A DNA stretch of 64,000 nt. It comes from Sulfurospirillum diekertiae (GTDB lineage: Bacteria > Campylobacterota > Campylobacteria > Campylobacterales > Sulfurospirillaceae). Location of the stretch: NCBI RefSeq assembly GCF_011769985.2, contig NZ_CP039734.2, forward strand, positions 1,178,001-1,242,000, read 5' to 3'. The translations under genes and the position numbers were made by a program. Of the stretch, positions 34,591 to 46,207 are shown in pieces. The notes under the pieces are model-generated. The model did no database searches. It had not been told where the DNA came from and worked only from the letters and a program-made list of their open reading frames with translations. The first letter of the stretch is position 1; each line of letters starts with the position of its first letter.

Positions 34591-35400
34591 ATGTGTAAAG
34601 ATTGCGGTTGTTCAATTACTCCTACTCAATGGTCAGCAGCACATGCGCACGAACACGATCATGATGGTCACACGCATAGTCATTCGCATGATCATGATCA
34701 CCATGAGCACAAAAATCATGATGAAATTCATGCCAATCCTCAATTAAATGACAAAAAAACCATTGCTGTCATTACGAAGATTTTGGATGCGAACGACACA
34801 CAAGCATCGCACAATAGAGCGCATTTTGAAGAGCATGGTGTTTTGGCGATCAATCTAATGAGCAGTCCCGGCAGTGGAAAAACAACACTTTTGGAAGCAA
34901 CGATTGATACAAAAGAGATCAAACTAGCAGTTATAGAAGGCGATCTTGAGACCAATCAAGATGCCGATCGTATCACTGCAAAGGGGGCATTGGCTCATCA
35001 AATCACCACAGGTCAAGCGTGTCATTTGGATGCGTTTATGGTGCACGAAGGGCTTCATCATTTACCGATTGATGGGCTTGATGTTGTGTTTATCGAAAAC
35101 GTGGGCAATTTGGTGTGTCCTGCTAGTTACGATGTCGGAAGTCACCTTAATGTCGTACTTCTTTCCGTTCCAGAAGGCGATGATAAACCAGCTAAATACC
35201 CAGTGATGTTTCGAAGTGCCGATCTGTTCTTAATCACAAAGTGCGATCTGTTGCCATATTTTGATTTTAATGTTGAAAAAGCAATTCGTGAGGCTCGAAA
35301 GCTCAATCCAAAAGTCGATGTCATCGAGATAGACAGTAAGTCTGGTAAAGGGATTGATCAGTGGATCAATTACTTAAAAATGAAAAAAGCATTGAGGTAA
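34591..35400 (+). CDS. hypB: Hydrogenase nickel incorporation GTPase HypB
   Basis: A 269-residue GTPase that delivers nickel to the hydrogenase large subunit with HypA. The N-terminus has a CKDCGC metal site and a long His-rich stretch between about residues 18 and 50 (HEHDHDGHTHSHSHDHDHH), which probably stores nickel. The G domain has the P-loop SSPGSGKTTLLE, EGDLETNQDADRI, VGNLVCPASYDVG and TKCDLL. ATG 34591 follows AAGGACTTAAAA. hypC starts 2 nt after the stop. Confidence 0.97.
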   Translation: MCKDCGCSITPTQWSAAHAHEHDHDGHTHSHSHDHDHHEHKNHDEIHANPQLNDKKTIAVITKILDANDTQASHNRAHFEEHGVLAINLMSSPGSGKTTLLEATIDTKEIKLAVIEGDLETNQDADRITAKGALAHQITTGQACHLDAFMVHEGLHHLPIDGLDVVFIENVGNLVCPASYDVGSHLNVVLLSVPEGDDKPAKYPVMFRSADLFLITKCDLLPYFDFNVEKAIREARKLNPKVDVIEIDSKSGKGIDQWINYLKMKKALR

Positions 35401-35402
35401 TC

Positions 35403-35672
35403 ATGTGTTTATCTATACCTTCTAAAGTCATCGAAATTGATGAAAATAATTATGCAACCGTCGATACCATGGGTGTTAAGCGTAAGGTAACGCTTGATTT
35501 GATCAGTGAGCCTGTTAATATTGGTGATTATGTCCTTATTCACGTAGGATTTGCCATGAATAAGATCAGTAAAGAACACGCCGAAGATAGCATTGCGGCT
35601 TATAATGAGATCGCTGAAGCGATGCGCGATGGTGAGATCAGTGATGAAGAAGGAAACAGTAATTATGTTTGA
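35403..35672 (+). CDS. hypC: Hydrogenase assembly chaperone HypC
   Basis: An 89-residue chaperone that works with HypD to carry the Fe(CN)2CO unit and docks on the large-subunit precursor. The N-terminus MCLSIPSKV carries the essential Cys2, which fixes the start at ATG 35403, and VGDYVLIH-like text (IGDYVLIHVGFAMNKI) follows. The C-terminus is acidic. It overlaps hypD by 8 nt and follows hypB by 2 nt. Confidence 0.96.
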   Translation: MCLSIPSKVIEIDENNYATVDTMGVKRKVTLDLISEPVNIGDYVLIHVGFAMNKISKEHAEDSIAAYNEIAEAMRDGEISDEEGNSNYV

Positions 35673-36789
35673 AGTGGATCTCATTGAGGGATTTCGCGAC
35701 CCTGAGCATATGAAAGCCTTGGCGGCACTCATTAAAAAAGAGTGCAAATCCAAAATCAATATTATGGAAGTGTGTGGCGGTCATACACATACGATTATGA
35801 AGTTTGGACTTTCTCAAATTTTACCTGATTTGATCGAATTTGTACATGGCCCTGGATGTCCAGTGTGCATTATGCCTAAAGAGCGGATTGATCATGCCAT
35901 AGCATTAGCAAGTATGCCCAATACCATTTTAGCCACGCTTGGCGATATGATACGCGTCCCAGGCAGTAAAACCTCTTTACAAAAACTTCGCGCCGAGGGT
36001 AAAGATATACGTTCACTTTATTCGCCGTTGGATGTCATTAAAATTGCGCAGGAAAATCCTGATAAAAACGTGGTTTTTTTCGCCATTGGTTTTGAAACCA
36101 CAACGCCGATGAGTGCGGTTTTGATGCAACAAGCCATCGCCCATAAACTGACCAATGTCTTTTTTCACATCAACCATGTCACCGTGCCTGAAGCCGTAGA
36201 GGCGATTATGGGAGATGGAAATGCCCTTATTGATGCGTTTCTTGGACCTTCGCATGTGAGTGTCATCACAGGGTATAAAATCTATGAGCCGATCGCTGAA
36301 AAATACCACACGCCAATCGTAGTTGCAGGGTTTGAACCCACCGATGTGATGGAGTCGGTTTTGCGCATTGTGCGCCAAGTGAATGAGGGCACAAGTGTTG
36401 TTGACAATGAATATGCCAGAGCCGTTTCACGCGAAGGCAATCTCAAAGCGCAAGAGCTTATCAATACTTATTTTGAAAAACGTGATCACTTTAGATGGCG
36501 TGGTATTGGTGATATCCCCAAAAGTGCGTTGAAGCTTAAAGCAGAATATGCTGCTTTTGACGCTGAGATTGTGTTTGATGCAGTGTTGCCTAAAACAGAA
36601 CTTAATGACCATAAAATGTGCATTTGCGGTGATATTCTCAAAGGTAGAGCTAAACCGTTTGACTGTAAGGTCTTTGGTAAAGCCTGTACCCCAACGAATC
36701 CAATGGGTTCATGCATGGTTTCGAGTGAAGGGGCGTGTTCGGCGTACTTTAAATATGGAAAATTAAACCTCAAAGGAGTAAGGGCGTGA
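35665..36789 (+). CDS. hypD: Hydrogenase formation scaffold HypD
   Basis: A 374-residue [4Fe-4S] scaffold on which iron receives its CN and CO ligands. Conserved segments are MEVCGGHTHTIMKFG, HGPGCPVCIMPK, FFAIGFETTTPM, VAGFEPTDVM and the C-terminal cluster region CICGDILKGRAKPFDCKVFG with GSCMVSSEGACSAYF. The start ATG 35665 (MFEVDLIEGFRDP) follows AAGGA and overlaps the hypC stop. Longer frames in hypC are not credible. It overlaps hypE by 4 nt. Confidence 0.96.
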   Translation: MFEVDLIEGFRDPEHMKALAALIKKECKSKINIMEVCGGHTHTIMKFGLSQILPDLIEFVHGPGCPVCIMPKERIDHAIALASMPNTILATLGDMIRVPGSKTSLQKLRAEGKDIRSLYSPLDVIKIAQENPDKNVVFFAIGFETTTPMSAVLMQQAIAHKLTNVFFHINHVTVPEAVEAIMGDGNALIDAFLGPSHVSVITGYKIYEPIAEKYHTPIVVAGFEPTDVMESVLRIVRQVNEGTSVVDNEYARAVSREGNLKAQELINTYFEKRDHFRWRGIGDIPKSALKLKAEYAAFDAEIVFDAVLPKTELNDHKMCICGDILKGRAKPFDCKVFGKACTPTNPMGSCMVSSEGACSAYFKYGKLNLKGVRA

Positions 36790-37790
36790 GCAAAAAGATA
36801 CTTCTCTCTCACGGAGGTGGCGGTGAAGAGACCCAAAACCTTATTAAAGAGCTATTTTTTAAACATTTTGATAACGAAATTTTATTGCGTATGGAAGATG
36901 CTGCAAGCCTTGTGATGAATGACCATAAAATTGCATTTACAACTGACTCTTTTGTTGTTTCACCGCTTTTTTTTAAGGGTGGAAATATTGGTAAGCTTGC
37001 GATTGCGGGAACGGTGAATGATCTTTCGATGATGGGGGCAAAGCCTCGTTATATGACCTGTTCTTTTATGATTGAAGAGGGGTTTTTATATTCTCACCTT
37101 GAAGAGATTGTTATCACGATGCGTGATGAGATGGCAAAAAGCGGTGTTAAAATTGTTGCTGGTGATACCAAAGTAGTACCAAAAGGTGGGGTTGATGGAC
37201 TTTTCATTAACACAGCTGGTATTGGTGAGATCATGTATGAAAATATTTCTGCCCATAACTTAGAAGAGGGTGATTGTATCATCGTTTCTAATGAAATTGG
37301 CAATCACGGTGCCTGTATCTTAGCAACCCGCGAAGAGATAGAGCTGGAGAGTGATCTTCAAACCGATTGTGCAAGTTTATGGAAACCTGTTGAAGCGCTT
37401 ATTGATGCAGGTGTGAAGATTCATGCGCTCAGGGATGCGACGAGAGGAGGGCTCAGTGCGGTTTTGAATGAATGGGCTGAAACTTCAAAGGTGTGCATCG
37501 AAGTCGATGAGGCAAAAATTCCTGTGGCGCAAGAGGTCAAAGGTGTTTGTGAGCTTCTCGGTTTTGAACCGTATGAATTTGCCAATGAAGGAACCATGGT
37601 GATTTGTTTGCCTCAAAGTGAAGCAGTAAAAGCACTTGAGATCCTCAAAAAGTTCCCTGAAACAGCAAAATGTGCCGTGATAGGAAAGGTGAGCAACACC
37701 TTTACATGTAAAGTTGTTTTACATACGCCTTGGGGGTCAGAGCGCTTTTTAGAACCACCTAAAGGTGAGTTACTTCCGAGGATTTGCTAA
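36786..37790 (+). CDS. hypE: Hydrogenase expression/formation protein HypE
   Basis: A 334-residue PurM-like ATPase that dehydrates the thiocarbamate on its C-terminal Cys to thiocyanate, the cyanide donor for HypCD. The C-terminus ends in LPRIC, with the acceptor Cys last as required. KILLSHGGGGEETQNLI, FTTDSFVVSPLFFKGGNIGKLA and DATRGGLSAVLNEWAE are family motifs. The start is GTG 36786. It shares its last base with the hypA start (TAATG). A TTTACATGTAAA palindrome at 37701 encodes FTCK. Confidence 0.97.
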   Translation: MSKKILLSHGGGGEETQNLIKELFFKHFDNEILLRMEDAASLVMNDHKIAFTTDSFVVSPLFFKGGNIGKLAIAGTVNDLSMMGAKPRYMTCSFMIEEGFLYSHLEEIVITMRDEMAKSGVKIVAGDTKVVPKGGVDGLFINTAGIGEIMYENISAHNLEEGDCIIVSNEIGNHGACILATREEIELESDLQTDCASLWKPVEALIDAGVKIHALRDATRGGLSAVLNEWAETSKVCIEVDEAKIPVAQEVKGVCELLGFEPYEFANEGTMVICLPQSEAVKALEILKKFPETAKCAVIGKVSNTFTCKVVLHTPWGSERFLEPPKGELLPRIC

Positions 37791-38131
37791 TGCATGAGTT
37801 TTCCATCGTTAACGCCCTTTTAGAGATGTGCGAAAAAAACGCAAAAGAGCATAATGCGACAAAAATCACTAAAGTTGAAATTAAAATAGGAAAACTCAGT
37901 GGTGTTGAACCCTATTTATTGCAAACGGCATTTGATACCTTTAAAGAAGAGACCATTTGTGCTGAGGCAGAATTTATCGTTCATCTGCAAGAAATTGTCA
38001 TTCATTGTGAGAATTGTCACAATGAAGTAACGCTCACACACAATGAATTTGTTTGCCCTACTTGTAACAGCACTGATTTACGCGTCATCGATGGAGAAGA
38101 GATGTACCTCATGCATCTTGAAATGGAGTAA
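37790..38131 (+). CDS. hypA: Hydrogenase nickel metallochaperone HypA
   Basis: A 113-residue nickel chaperone. The N-terminal MHEFSIV supplies the Ni ligand His2, which fixes ATG 37790 as the start; an in-frame TTG two codons upstream would bury it. The zinc site is CENCHNEVTLTHNEFVCPTC. The gene closes the hypBCDEA operon, overlapping hypE by one base (TAATG). Confidence 0.96.
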   Translation: MHEFSIVNALLEMCEKNAKEHNATKITKVEIKIGKLSGVEPYLLQTAFDTFKEETICAEAEFIVHLQEIVIHCENCHNEVTLTHNEFVCPTCNSTDLRVIDGEEMYLMHLEME

Positions 38132-38209
38132 AGAGAGGCTAAGAGTGCATAATGTATAATCAATGATACTATATTATGTTTCTACACGAAAACTTTACTA
38201 AGGATGCCA

Positions 38210-38710
38210 ATGCTAAATGAGTTACGACATGCAACCCTTGAAGATTTGCCTGAGATCATTAAGATCTATAACGAGGCAATCAAAGATGGTATTTCTACTG
38301 CGGATAGCAAAACGGTGAGCGTAGAAGACAAGATAGAGTGGTTTAAGGCTCACGATGCCTTACACCCAATCTTAGTTAAAGAGTATCATGGTCGTATTAT
38401 TGCGTGGATCAGTTTACAACCTTTTTATGCCAACTTGTTGGCTTATGCACACAGTGCTCGCATCAATATCTATATTGATAAAAATTTTCAAGGTAAAAAG
38501 CTTGGACAACAATTTTTATGTGAAGCGATTGAACAAGCTAAAAGCTATGAAATTAAAACACTTTTAGCGCTTATTTTTTCTGAAAATACACCTAGTTTGA
38601 AGCTTTTCAAAAAATTAGGGTTTAAAGAATGGGGTAATCTCAATCGTATCGCTACGATTGAAGGAATGGATAAAGACCTTTTAATACTTGGACATCGTAT
38701 TCAAGAATAG
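38210..38710 (+). CDS. GNAT family N-acetyltransferase
   Basis: A 166-residue acetyltransferase with the layout of the phosphinothricin/methionine-sulfone acetyltransferase group: RHATLEDLPEIIKIYNEAIKDG, then the acetyl-CoA loop KNFQGKKLGQQFLCEAI, then FSENTPSLKLFKKLGFKEWG. The likely substrate is an amino acid or its analogue, but this is not proven. I start at ATG 38210, 6 nt after AAGG; an in-frame ATG at 38204 directly abuts the AAGG. The HAD hydrolase gene overlaps or follows its stop. It begins a new unit after the hyp operon. Confidence 0.85.
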   Translation: MLNELRHATLEDLPEIIKIYNEAIKDGISTADSKTVSVEDKIEWFKAHDALHPILVKEYHGRIIAWISLQPFYANLLAYAHSARINIYIDKNFQGKKLGQQFLCEAIEQAKSYEIKTLLALIFSENTPSLKLFKKLGFKEWGNLNRIATIEGMDKDLLILGHRIQE

Positions 38711-38715
38711 TGACG

Positions 38716-39351
38716 ATGAAAAAAGAAGTTTCGATTATCTTTGATATGGATGGTACTTTGATTGACTCTAGTGCCGCAATGACCCACAGTGTCAATTATG
38801 TGCGTAATACGCTAGGGCTTGCTCCTATTGCCAAAGAGTATTTGGAGTATTATATTAACCAACCTGATCAGCATCTACCAAAGATTTTTTACAATACAGA
38901 TGAATACGATCCCGCACATCGCGCTTTGTTCAAAGAACATTACATGCACTTTTCACCCAGTATGATTTCACTCTATCCTGATGTCGAAGAGCTATTGCAT
39001 GTTCTGAGTGAAAAAGCCTACTTGAGTATTGCTACGAATGCAAGTGATTTTTTTGCACGCCATATGCTTCAAGAACTCAACATCATTGATTATTTTTCGA
39101 GTATTGTGGGTGCCAATAATGTGGCTGAGCCAAAACCAAGTCCATTGATGGTGTACCATTTGATGGAGGAGTTAGGAAGTGCCCCTTCCAAGACTATTTT
39201 AGTGGGGGACAGCATCAAAGACGAACTTGCTGCCTCAAATGCTGGAATTCGTTTTATTTTTGCGCTATGGGGTTATGGTACAAGCGAAACAGCAAAGCTT
39301 CGTGCTCATACTATTCATGACCTTTTAAAACTTCTTAACACGTTTATTTAA
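38716..39351 (+). CDS. HAD family hydrolase (phosphoglycolate phosphatase-like)
   Basis: A 211-residue HAD-superfamily phosphatase. Motif I is FDMDGTLIDSS, motif II is SIATNAS, and the later motifs are KPSP and LVGDSIKDELAASNAG. The cap region (about 15-85) is helical, as in Gph-like enzymes. The substrate is not known. ATG 38716 is preferred; GTG 38710 is an in-frame alternative overlapping the GNAT stop. Its 3' end overlaps the large minus-strand DUF3971 gene by 8 nt. Confidence 0.85.
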   Translation: MKKEVSIIFDMDGTLIDSSAAMTHSVNYVRNTLGLAPIAKEYLEYYINQPDQHLPKIFYNTDEYDPAHRALFKEHYMHFSPSMISLYPDVEELLHVLSEKAYLSIATNASDFFARHMLQELNIIDYFSSIVGANNVAEPKPSPLMVYHLMEELGSAPSKTILVGDSIKDELAASNAGIRFIFALWGYGTSETAKLRAHTIHDLLKLLNTFI

Positions 39352-41905
39352 AAAGCTCCAATGGCAATTCAAGTGTTCGTTGGAGGATATGCACAGGTGT
39401 TTTAATCGTATCCATGATTAAATGTGTTTCAATCTTCGGATCTGTTGTTTGTCCTGTCACATTGACATTGGTTGCAATTCTTTTATCTTCTCCCAATATA
39501 ATACCTCCCACTAAAGGAATCATATCAATGGCAGAGCTAAAGGATTTAAGTGTCTTGATTTGTAATTGAAGATCCAATGAGCTAGTGTTTAAATCGACCG
39601 TACCTGCACCTACAATATCTGCATTCGATCCACGAAGTTGAAGCTCTTTAACGTGTAATGCCTCTTTGGTTTGATTATATTCTATATAACCATTATCCAC
39701 AAAATAGCCTTCAGAATTAAAGTTTGGATCATTAAAAACAAGTAGGGAAGGGATGGCATTGATCGTAGCCATAAGATTATTGAAAAATTTAAGGTCTTTG
39801 ATAAATGTTTTATGCATGATCAATGTACCTTTCATCGTGTTACTATCTTTGCCTTCAATTGTCAGTGAAAAATCACCTTGATGGAAATAAGGTTTATTTA
39901 AAAGGGCATTAGCTGCATCCGCATCCATTGCCGTCGCTTGGATACCAAAGCTTCCTTTTTGTTCCTCATATTCAAAAGAAGATTTGCCACGTTTTGAATT
40001 AAGATGAACTCGATCTTTATACAGTGTCATTGTATAGCGCTCACTCAAGACGGTTCTATTGTTATCTGTATCGATTAAGGAGGAGTTTTCACCAAAAACA
40101 GTAGTCTTGATTGGTATATTAAGAGGATCATCTCCATGGGGTAGAGAGATATTAAGATCTTTTACATGTAACGTCAAATCTTTGTCAAAATGAAGTGAAA
40201 GTTTATTGTTTGTTGTGCTGGCATCCAGTGTTTTAGTGTTTGTTTGTAATGCAATTTCATAATCACGTATAGGCTCTCGGTTTTCTAAAAGAGGTGTGGA
40301 AACATTATGAAGATTGATTTTGGCATCAAAGTTTTCAAAGTCTTTTGTTTTGAGAAGGACTGAACCTTGATTGAGCGAACCACTTTGCATAAAAGGTGAA
40401 TGGTCTGCTAGTTTAGAAAGATCATTGATAATGAATTGGTTATTGTCTTTTTCAAACATAATCGTCGTATCAAGGTCAGGTAAAAGCATTTGTGTCGTGT
40501 TGTTTTCAATGACAATAGAGGCTTTTTGATTGAGAAGATTTGCAAAGGATAACAGTGTTGTACCGCTAAAATCAAGGAAGAGTGAATTAATATCAATAGA
40601 CCCATCATAGCGGCTCTTTTTTGCATCAAAAATACCAGTTGCATTAATATCAAAAAGGTTTTTATAACGCATATTGGTATGATCAAGTGTAATAGTAAAA
40701 TTATCCAGTTTGACTTCTCCCGCTTTAGTCGACATGGGAACGCCACTTAAAATAAAGTTGCTAGGAGAGAGTTTGAAAGTACCTGTTGCATTGATGTCAT
40801 AAGGAAGAAATTTAATATCAAGTCTAACATGTGCATCTGTTTTTCCAGAAGTCTGAGTGATAGGAACATCAATTTTAAAAGCATGTAAAATTTTATGTAT
40901 TGGTGCATCAAGCTTCGATGTAGCCGTAAGATCAACGACTATACCTGTCCCTTTTGCAATGAGGTTATAGATATAAACGTCTGCTTTATCAATGACTTTT
41001 TGCTCATAAGTTGGTTCTTTAATGTCAAAAAGAAGTTTATCATTTTTAAATTCAATTCCAATCTCTTTGACATGGGCTGCTGGAACGCTTGGTTCAAAGC
41101 TAACGACAGCATCTTTAACCGTTGCACTTCCATGCATGGATTGTGGAAAATAATCCAGTGTTTCAATATTGAATTGACCTTCAAAAAAATGAAGAATATA
41201 CTCTTGCCCCACAATGTTTTTATCGATCCAGTCTTTTGCAATCTGATCAAGTTCAACCTGTGATACAATAAAATCCATAAGATCTTTGAGATTTTTATTG
41301 TTAAAGGGTTCACTTTGTAAATGATAGGTTAGAAGCTTATCTTTAAGATCGAGAATTGCAGTACCTTGAAGTCCAAATGTCTCAAAATCTCCTTCAAAAG
41401 AGTACTGTTTCTTTTTAAGATCTATCTTGGTGGTTCCCTTTACATGTAAAGCCAAATCTTTCAGATATGCTTCTTGAATTTCAATTTCCAAGCTCCACTT
41501 TGCAACAGGCGTAATAATAAGATTGACACTCAGATGTTGACTATCAAGAATAAACGTATTTTGTTCGTAGCGTAGTTTAATTTTTTCGTTCTCATAGATC
41601 AAATTATCGATGATGATTTGACTAAAAAATTGATCAAGGTACGGGAAATTTTTAATAATTTCAGCACTCTCATCCAAGGATGTCGTATTTTGCGTTTGTT
41701 TCTTGATTTCAAGCGTTTGGATATTCACAATCAATTTTTTATCTAGTTTAATATATAATTGATCAATTTTTAACGTTGGTAATGTTAGATTATCGATCGA
41801 AATGCCATTTACTAAGGTCCCAATTAATGCTACGACAGAAAGAACTATGAATAGTAAAAGTATCCAAATATTCCTAATAGTATGTGATGTTGCTTTAATA
41901 ATCAT
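39344..41905 (-). CDS. Large AsmA-like/DUF3971 domain protein
   Basis: An 853-residue protein with one N-terminal membrane anchor (TIRNIWILLLFIVLSVVALIGTLV) and a long periplasmic region of repeating beta strands. It resembles the DUF3971/AsmA-like proteins (YhdP-type) now thought to form bridge-like lipid conduits between the two membranes. The C-terminal part has family-like text, for example SLLVFNDPNFNSEGYFVDNGYIEYN and DMIPLVGGIILGEDK. Its start at 41905 lies inside the 5' end of the divergent mltG gene. Palindromes occur at 40162 and 41439. The role in lipid transport is inferred from the family. Confidence 0.8.
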   Translation of the reverse strand: MIIKATSHTIRNIWILLLFIVLSVVALIGTLVNGISIDNLTLPTLKIDQLYIKLDKKLIVNIQTLEIKKQTQNTTSLDESAEIIKNFPYLDQFFSQIIIDNLIYENEKIKLRYEQNTFILDSQHLSVNLIITPVAKWSLEIEIQEAYLKDLALHVKGTTKIDLKKKQYSFEGDFETFGLQGTAILDLKDKLLTYHLQSEPFNNKNLKDLMDFIVSQVELDQIAKDWIDKNIVGQEYILHFFEGQFNIETLDYFPQSMHGSATVKDAVVSFEPSVPAAHVKEIGIEFKNDKLLFDIKEPTYEQKVIDKADVYIYNLIAKGTGIVVDLTATSKLDAPIHKILHAFKIDVPITQTSGKTDAHVRLDIKFLPYDINATGTFKLSPSNFILSGVPMSTKAGEVKLDNFTITLDHTNMRYKNLFDINATGIFDAKKSRYDGSIDINSLFLDFSGTTLLSFANLLNQKASIVIENNTTQMLLPDLDTTIMFEKDNNQFIINDLSKLADHSPFMQSGSLNQGSVLLKTKDFENFDAKINLHNVSTPLLENREPIRDYEIALQTNTKTLDASTTNNKLSLHFDKDLTLHVKDLNISLPHGDDPLNIPIKTTVFGENSSLIDTDNNRTVLSERYTMTLYKDRVHLNSKRGKSSFEYEEQKGSFGIQATAMDADAANALLNKPYFHQGDFSLTIEGKDSNTMKGTLIMHKTFIKDLKFFNNLMATINAIPSLLVFNDPNFNSEGYFVDNGYIEYNQTKEALHVKELQLRGSNADIVGAGTVDLNTSSLDLQLQIKTLKSFSSAIDMIPLVGGIILGEDKRIATNVNVTGQTTDPKIETHLIMDTIKTPVHILQRTLELPLELFK

Positions 41906-42788
41906 GTATTCACTTCTCTTTCACTTGTCCAGACCTATGACTTCTAGCTCAGTTGCTTTTGTGCCACAAGGCTCAATAGGGCAAATTATATCATATATGG
42001 TCGATAAAAATTTTGACCTACATGATAAAGTGGATAAATATCTTCTGTATATTATTGGTAAACCCCAATCAGGGTGGGTGAGTATCAATCCTAGTCCCCT
42101 CACTCGGGGTGATTTTCTGTACAAACTTTCTCATGCTAAAGCGCCGTTAAAGGTTGTTACATACATTCCCGGTGAGACTAAGGAGCTTTTATTTGTACAA
42201 ATTGCCCTTGCATTTGATCTCTCCTACGAAAAATTAATGCAAGAATATGCCCTTGCAACTCCTTATGTTGAGGGATTCCTTGTACCGGATACCTACTATA
42301 TTCCTGTAGGTATTAATGAAAAACATCTGGTGCATTTTTTACTTGCCAATGCTAAAAAGTACCATAAAGATGTTTTCGAAAAGATCTTTGGTGAGTTTAA
42401 TGAAGCAAAATGGCAAAAGTTTCTTATTATTGCTTCCATTATTCAAAAAGAGGCAGCCAATGCTGAAGAGATGCCTCTGATTTCATCGGTTATCTACAAT
42501 CGTCTTAAAAAAGACATGAAGCTTCAAATGGATGGTACGCTAAACTATGGGCAATATTCTCATACAAAGATAACACCACAGCGTATTCGTGAAGATACTT
42601 CGCCGTATAATACTTATATGTATAAAGGTTTGCCACCTAATCCTGTGTGCAGTGTCAGTAAAGAGGCGATTTTCGCCGCTATTTTTCCAAAGCAGACGAA
42701 TTATCTCTATTTTGTGAAAAATAAAAATAATGGTACACACACATTCTCACAGACTTATGAGGCACATTTGGAAAATATAAAAAATTAA
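41847..42788 (+). CDS. mltG: Endolytic murein transglycosylase MltG
   Basis: A 313-residue lytic transglycosylase that cuts nascent glycan strands. I start at ATG 41847 because it yields an N-terminal membrane anchor (SIQIFLIVCDVALIIMYSLLF), as the family has, and lies after GAAAGAACT; an ATG at 41904 would remove most of the anchor. The YceG domain shows the catalytic Glu in ASIIQKEAANAEEMPLISSVIYNRL, then MKLQMDGTLNYG and PYNTYMYKGLPPNPVCSVS. The chosen start gives a 59-nt head-to-head overlap with the DUF3971 gene on the other strand. Confidence 0.88.
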   Translation: MNSKSIQIFLIVCDVALIIMYSLLFHLSRPMTSSSVAFVPQGSIGQIISYMVDKNFDLHDKVDKYLLYIIGKPQSGWVSINPSPLTRGDFLYKLSHAKAPLKVVTYIPGETKELLFVQIALAFDLSYEKLMQEYALATPYVEGFLVPDTYYIPVGINEKHLVHFLLANAKKYHKDVFEKIFGEFNEAKWQKFLIIASIIQKEAANAEEMPLISSVIYNRLKKDMKLQMDGTLNYGQYSHTKITPQRIREDTSPYNTYMYKGLPPNPVCSVSKEAIFAAIFPKQTNYLYFVKNKNNGTHTFSQTYEAHLENIKN

Positions 42789-42843
42789 TGACGTAACTTT
42801 AATAAAGCAAAATAAAGAAACTGGTAGCATTAACAAAATCTAG

Positions 42844-45099
<2,256 letters not shown>

Positions 45100-45130
45100 T
45101 TTTTGATTTACATGTAAAGAAGGAGTCTCA

Positions 45131-46084
45131 TTGTCACAAGGAAAAAAAGTCTCTATTATCGGAGCAGGAAATGTTGGAGCAACGATTTGCTATTGGCTCG
45201 CGATGCGTAAAAGTTGTCGCGAAATTGTGATGATAGACCTTGTTGAGGGTGTTGCCATTGGTAAGGCCCTTGACATTTCTCAAGCGACGAGTCCTGAGGG
45301 TAGCCATACACTTATTAGTGCCTCAAGCGATTATCAGCATATTTCAAACAGTGATATTGTGGTTATTACTGCAGGCAGTCCAAGAAAGCCTGGTATGAGC
45401 AGAGATGATTTGTTAATGATTAACGCGAAAATTACCAAAGGTATCATTGAACAAGTAAAAATTTATTCGCCAGATGCCATTGTCATCACCGTTTCTAATC
45501 CATTAGATGCCATTACCTATGTTGCTATTAAAGCAGGTAACTATCCACGTGGGCGTGTTATCGGTATGGCAGGTATTTTAGACAGTTCTCGGATGGAAAC
45601 ATTTATTTCACGAAAACTTGGATTTGGTTACGGTCAAGTAACGGCAAGTGTTATGGGGGGACATGGTGATGATATGGTTCCACTACCTCGTTACTCTTCT
45701 GTCAACGGTGTAGCGCTTACGGATTTACTCAGTGATCTTGAAATTGATGAGATTATTGATAAAACACGTCATGGTGGAGCAGAAATTGTGGGTTATATGG
45801 GAACATCAGCTTATTATGCCCCCGCTAACTCAACTGTCAAGATGATTGAAGCTATTTTGAGTGATTCACGTGCTGTTTTCCCTTGTGCTGTCTTACTGGA
45901 TGGTGAGTATGGCTACCATGATACCGTTAACGGTGTACCCGTTGTTTTGGGCTCAAATGGTGTCGAAGAAATTGTAGAATTACCACTCAATTTAAATGAA
46001 CAACATCAATTTGCAAAAAGTGTGAATTCCGTTAATGTTTTATTAGAAACTTTACGTAAAAATGAGTTTTTCCCCGTCAAATAG
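45131..46084 (+). CDS. mdh: Malate dehydrogenase
   Basis: A 317-residue NAD-linked enzyme of the lactate/malate dehydrogenase family. The Rossmann motif is VSIIGAGNVGATICYW; the catalytic region shows SGHG-like MGGHGDDMVPL and VITVSNPLDAITYVA. DIVVITAGSPRKPGMSRDDL is typical of malate dehydrogenases. The start is TTG 45131 with an ideal AAGGAG 6 nt upstream. A TTTACATGTAAA palindrome (45107-45118) occupies the icd-mdh gap and abuts this ribosome binding site. Confidence 0.94.
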   Translation: MSQGKKVSIIGAGNVGATICYWLAMRKSCREIVMIDLVEGVAIGKALDISQATSPEGSHTLISASSDYQHISNSDIVVITAGSPRKPGMSRDDLLMINAKITKGIIEQVKIYSPDAIVITVSNPLDAITYVAIKAGNYPRGRVIGMAGILDSSRMETFISRKLGFGYGQVTASVMGGHGDDMVPLPRYSSVNGVALTDLLSDLEIDEIIDKTRHGGAEIVGYMGTSAYYAPANSTVKMIEAILSDSRAVFPCAVLLDGEYGYHDTVNGVPVVLGSNGVEEIVELPLNLNEQHQFAKSVNSVNVLLETLRKNEFFPVK

Positions 46085-46207
46085 AATTTTATAACTTAAA
46101 CGAGAGACAAAAAAAAGATATAGTTGAGTTTTTTATTGATTATGATGTTCAGATAACTATAGAGTCTTGGAATCGAAAGTTTAAATTAAGTCAAGCAGGG
46201 AGGTTTT

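Noticed and set aside
46085..46207. A riboswitch or leader before sucC
   Set aside because: The 123-nt gap is AT-rich with no convincing paired structure or conserved motif by eye.
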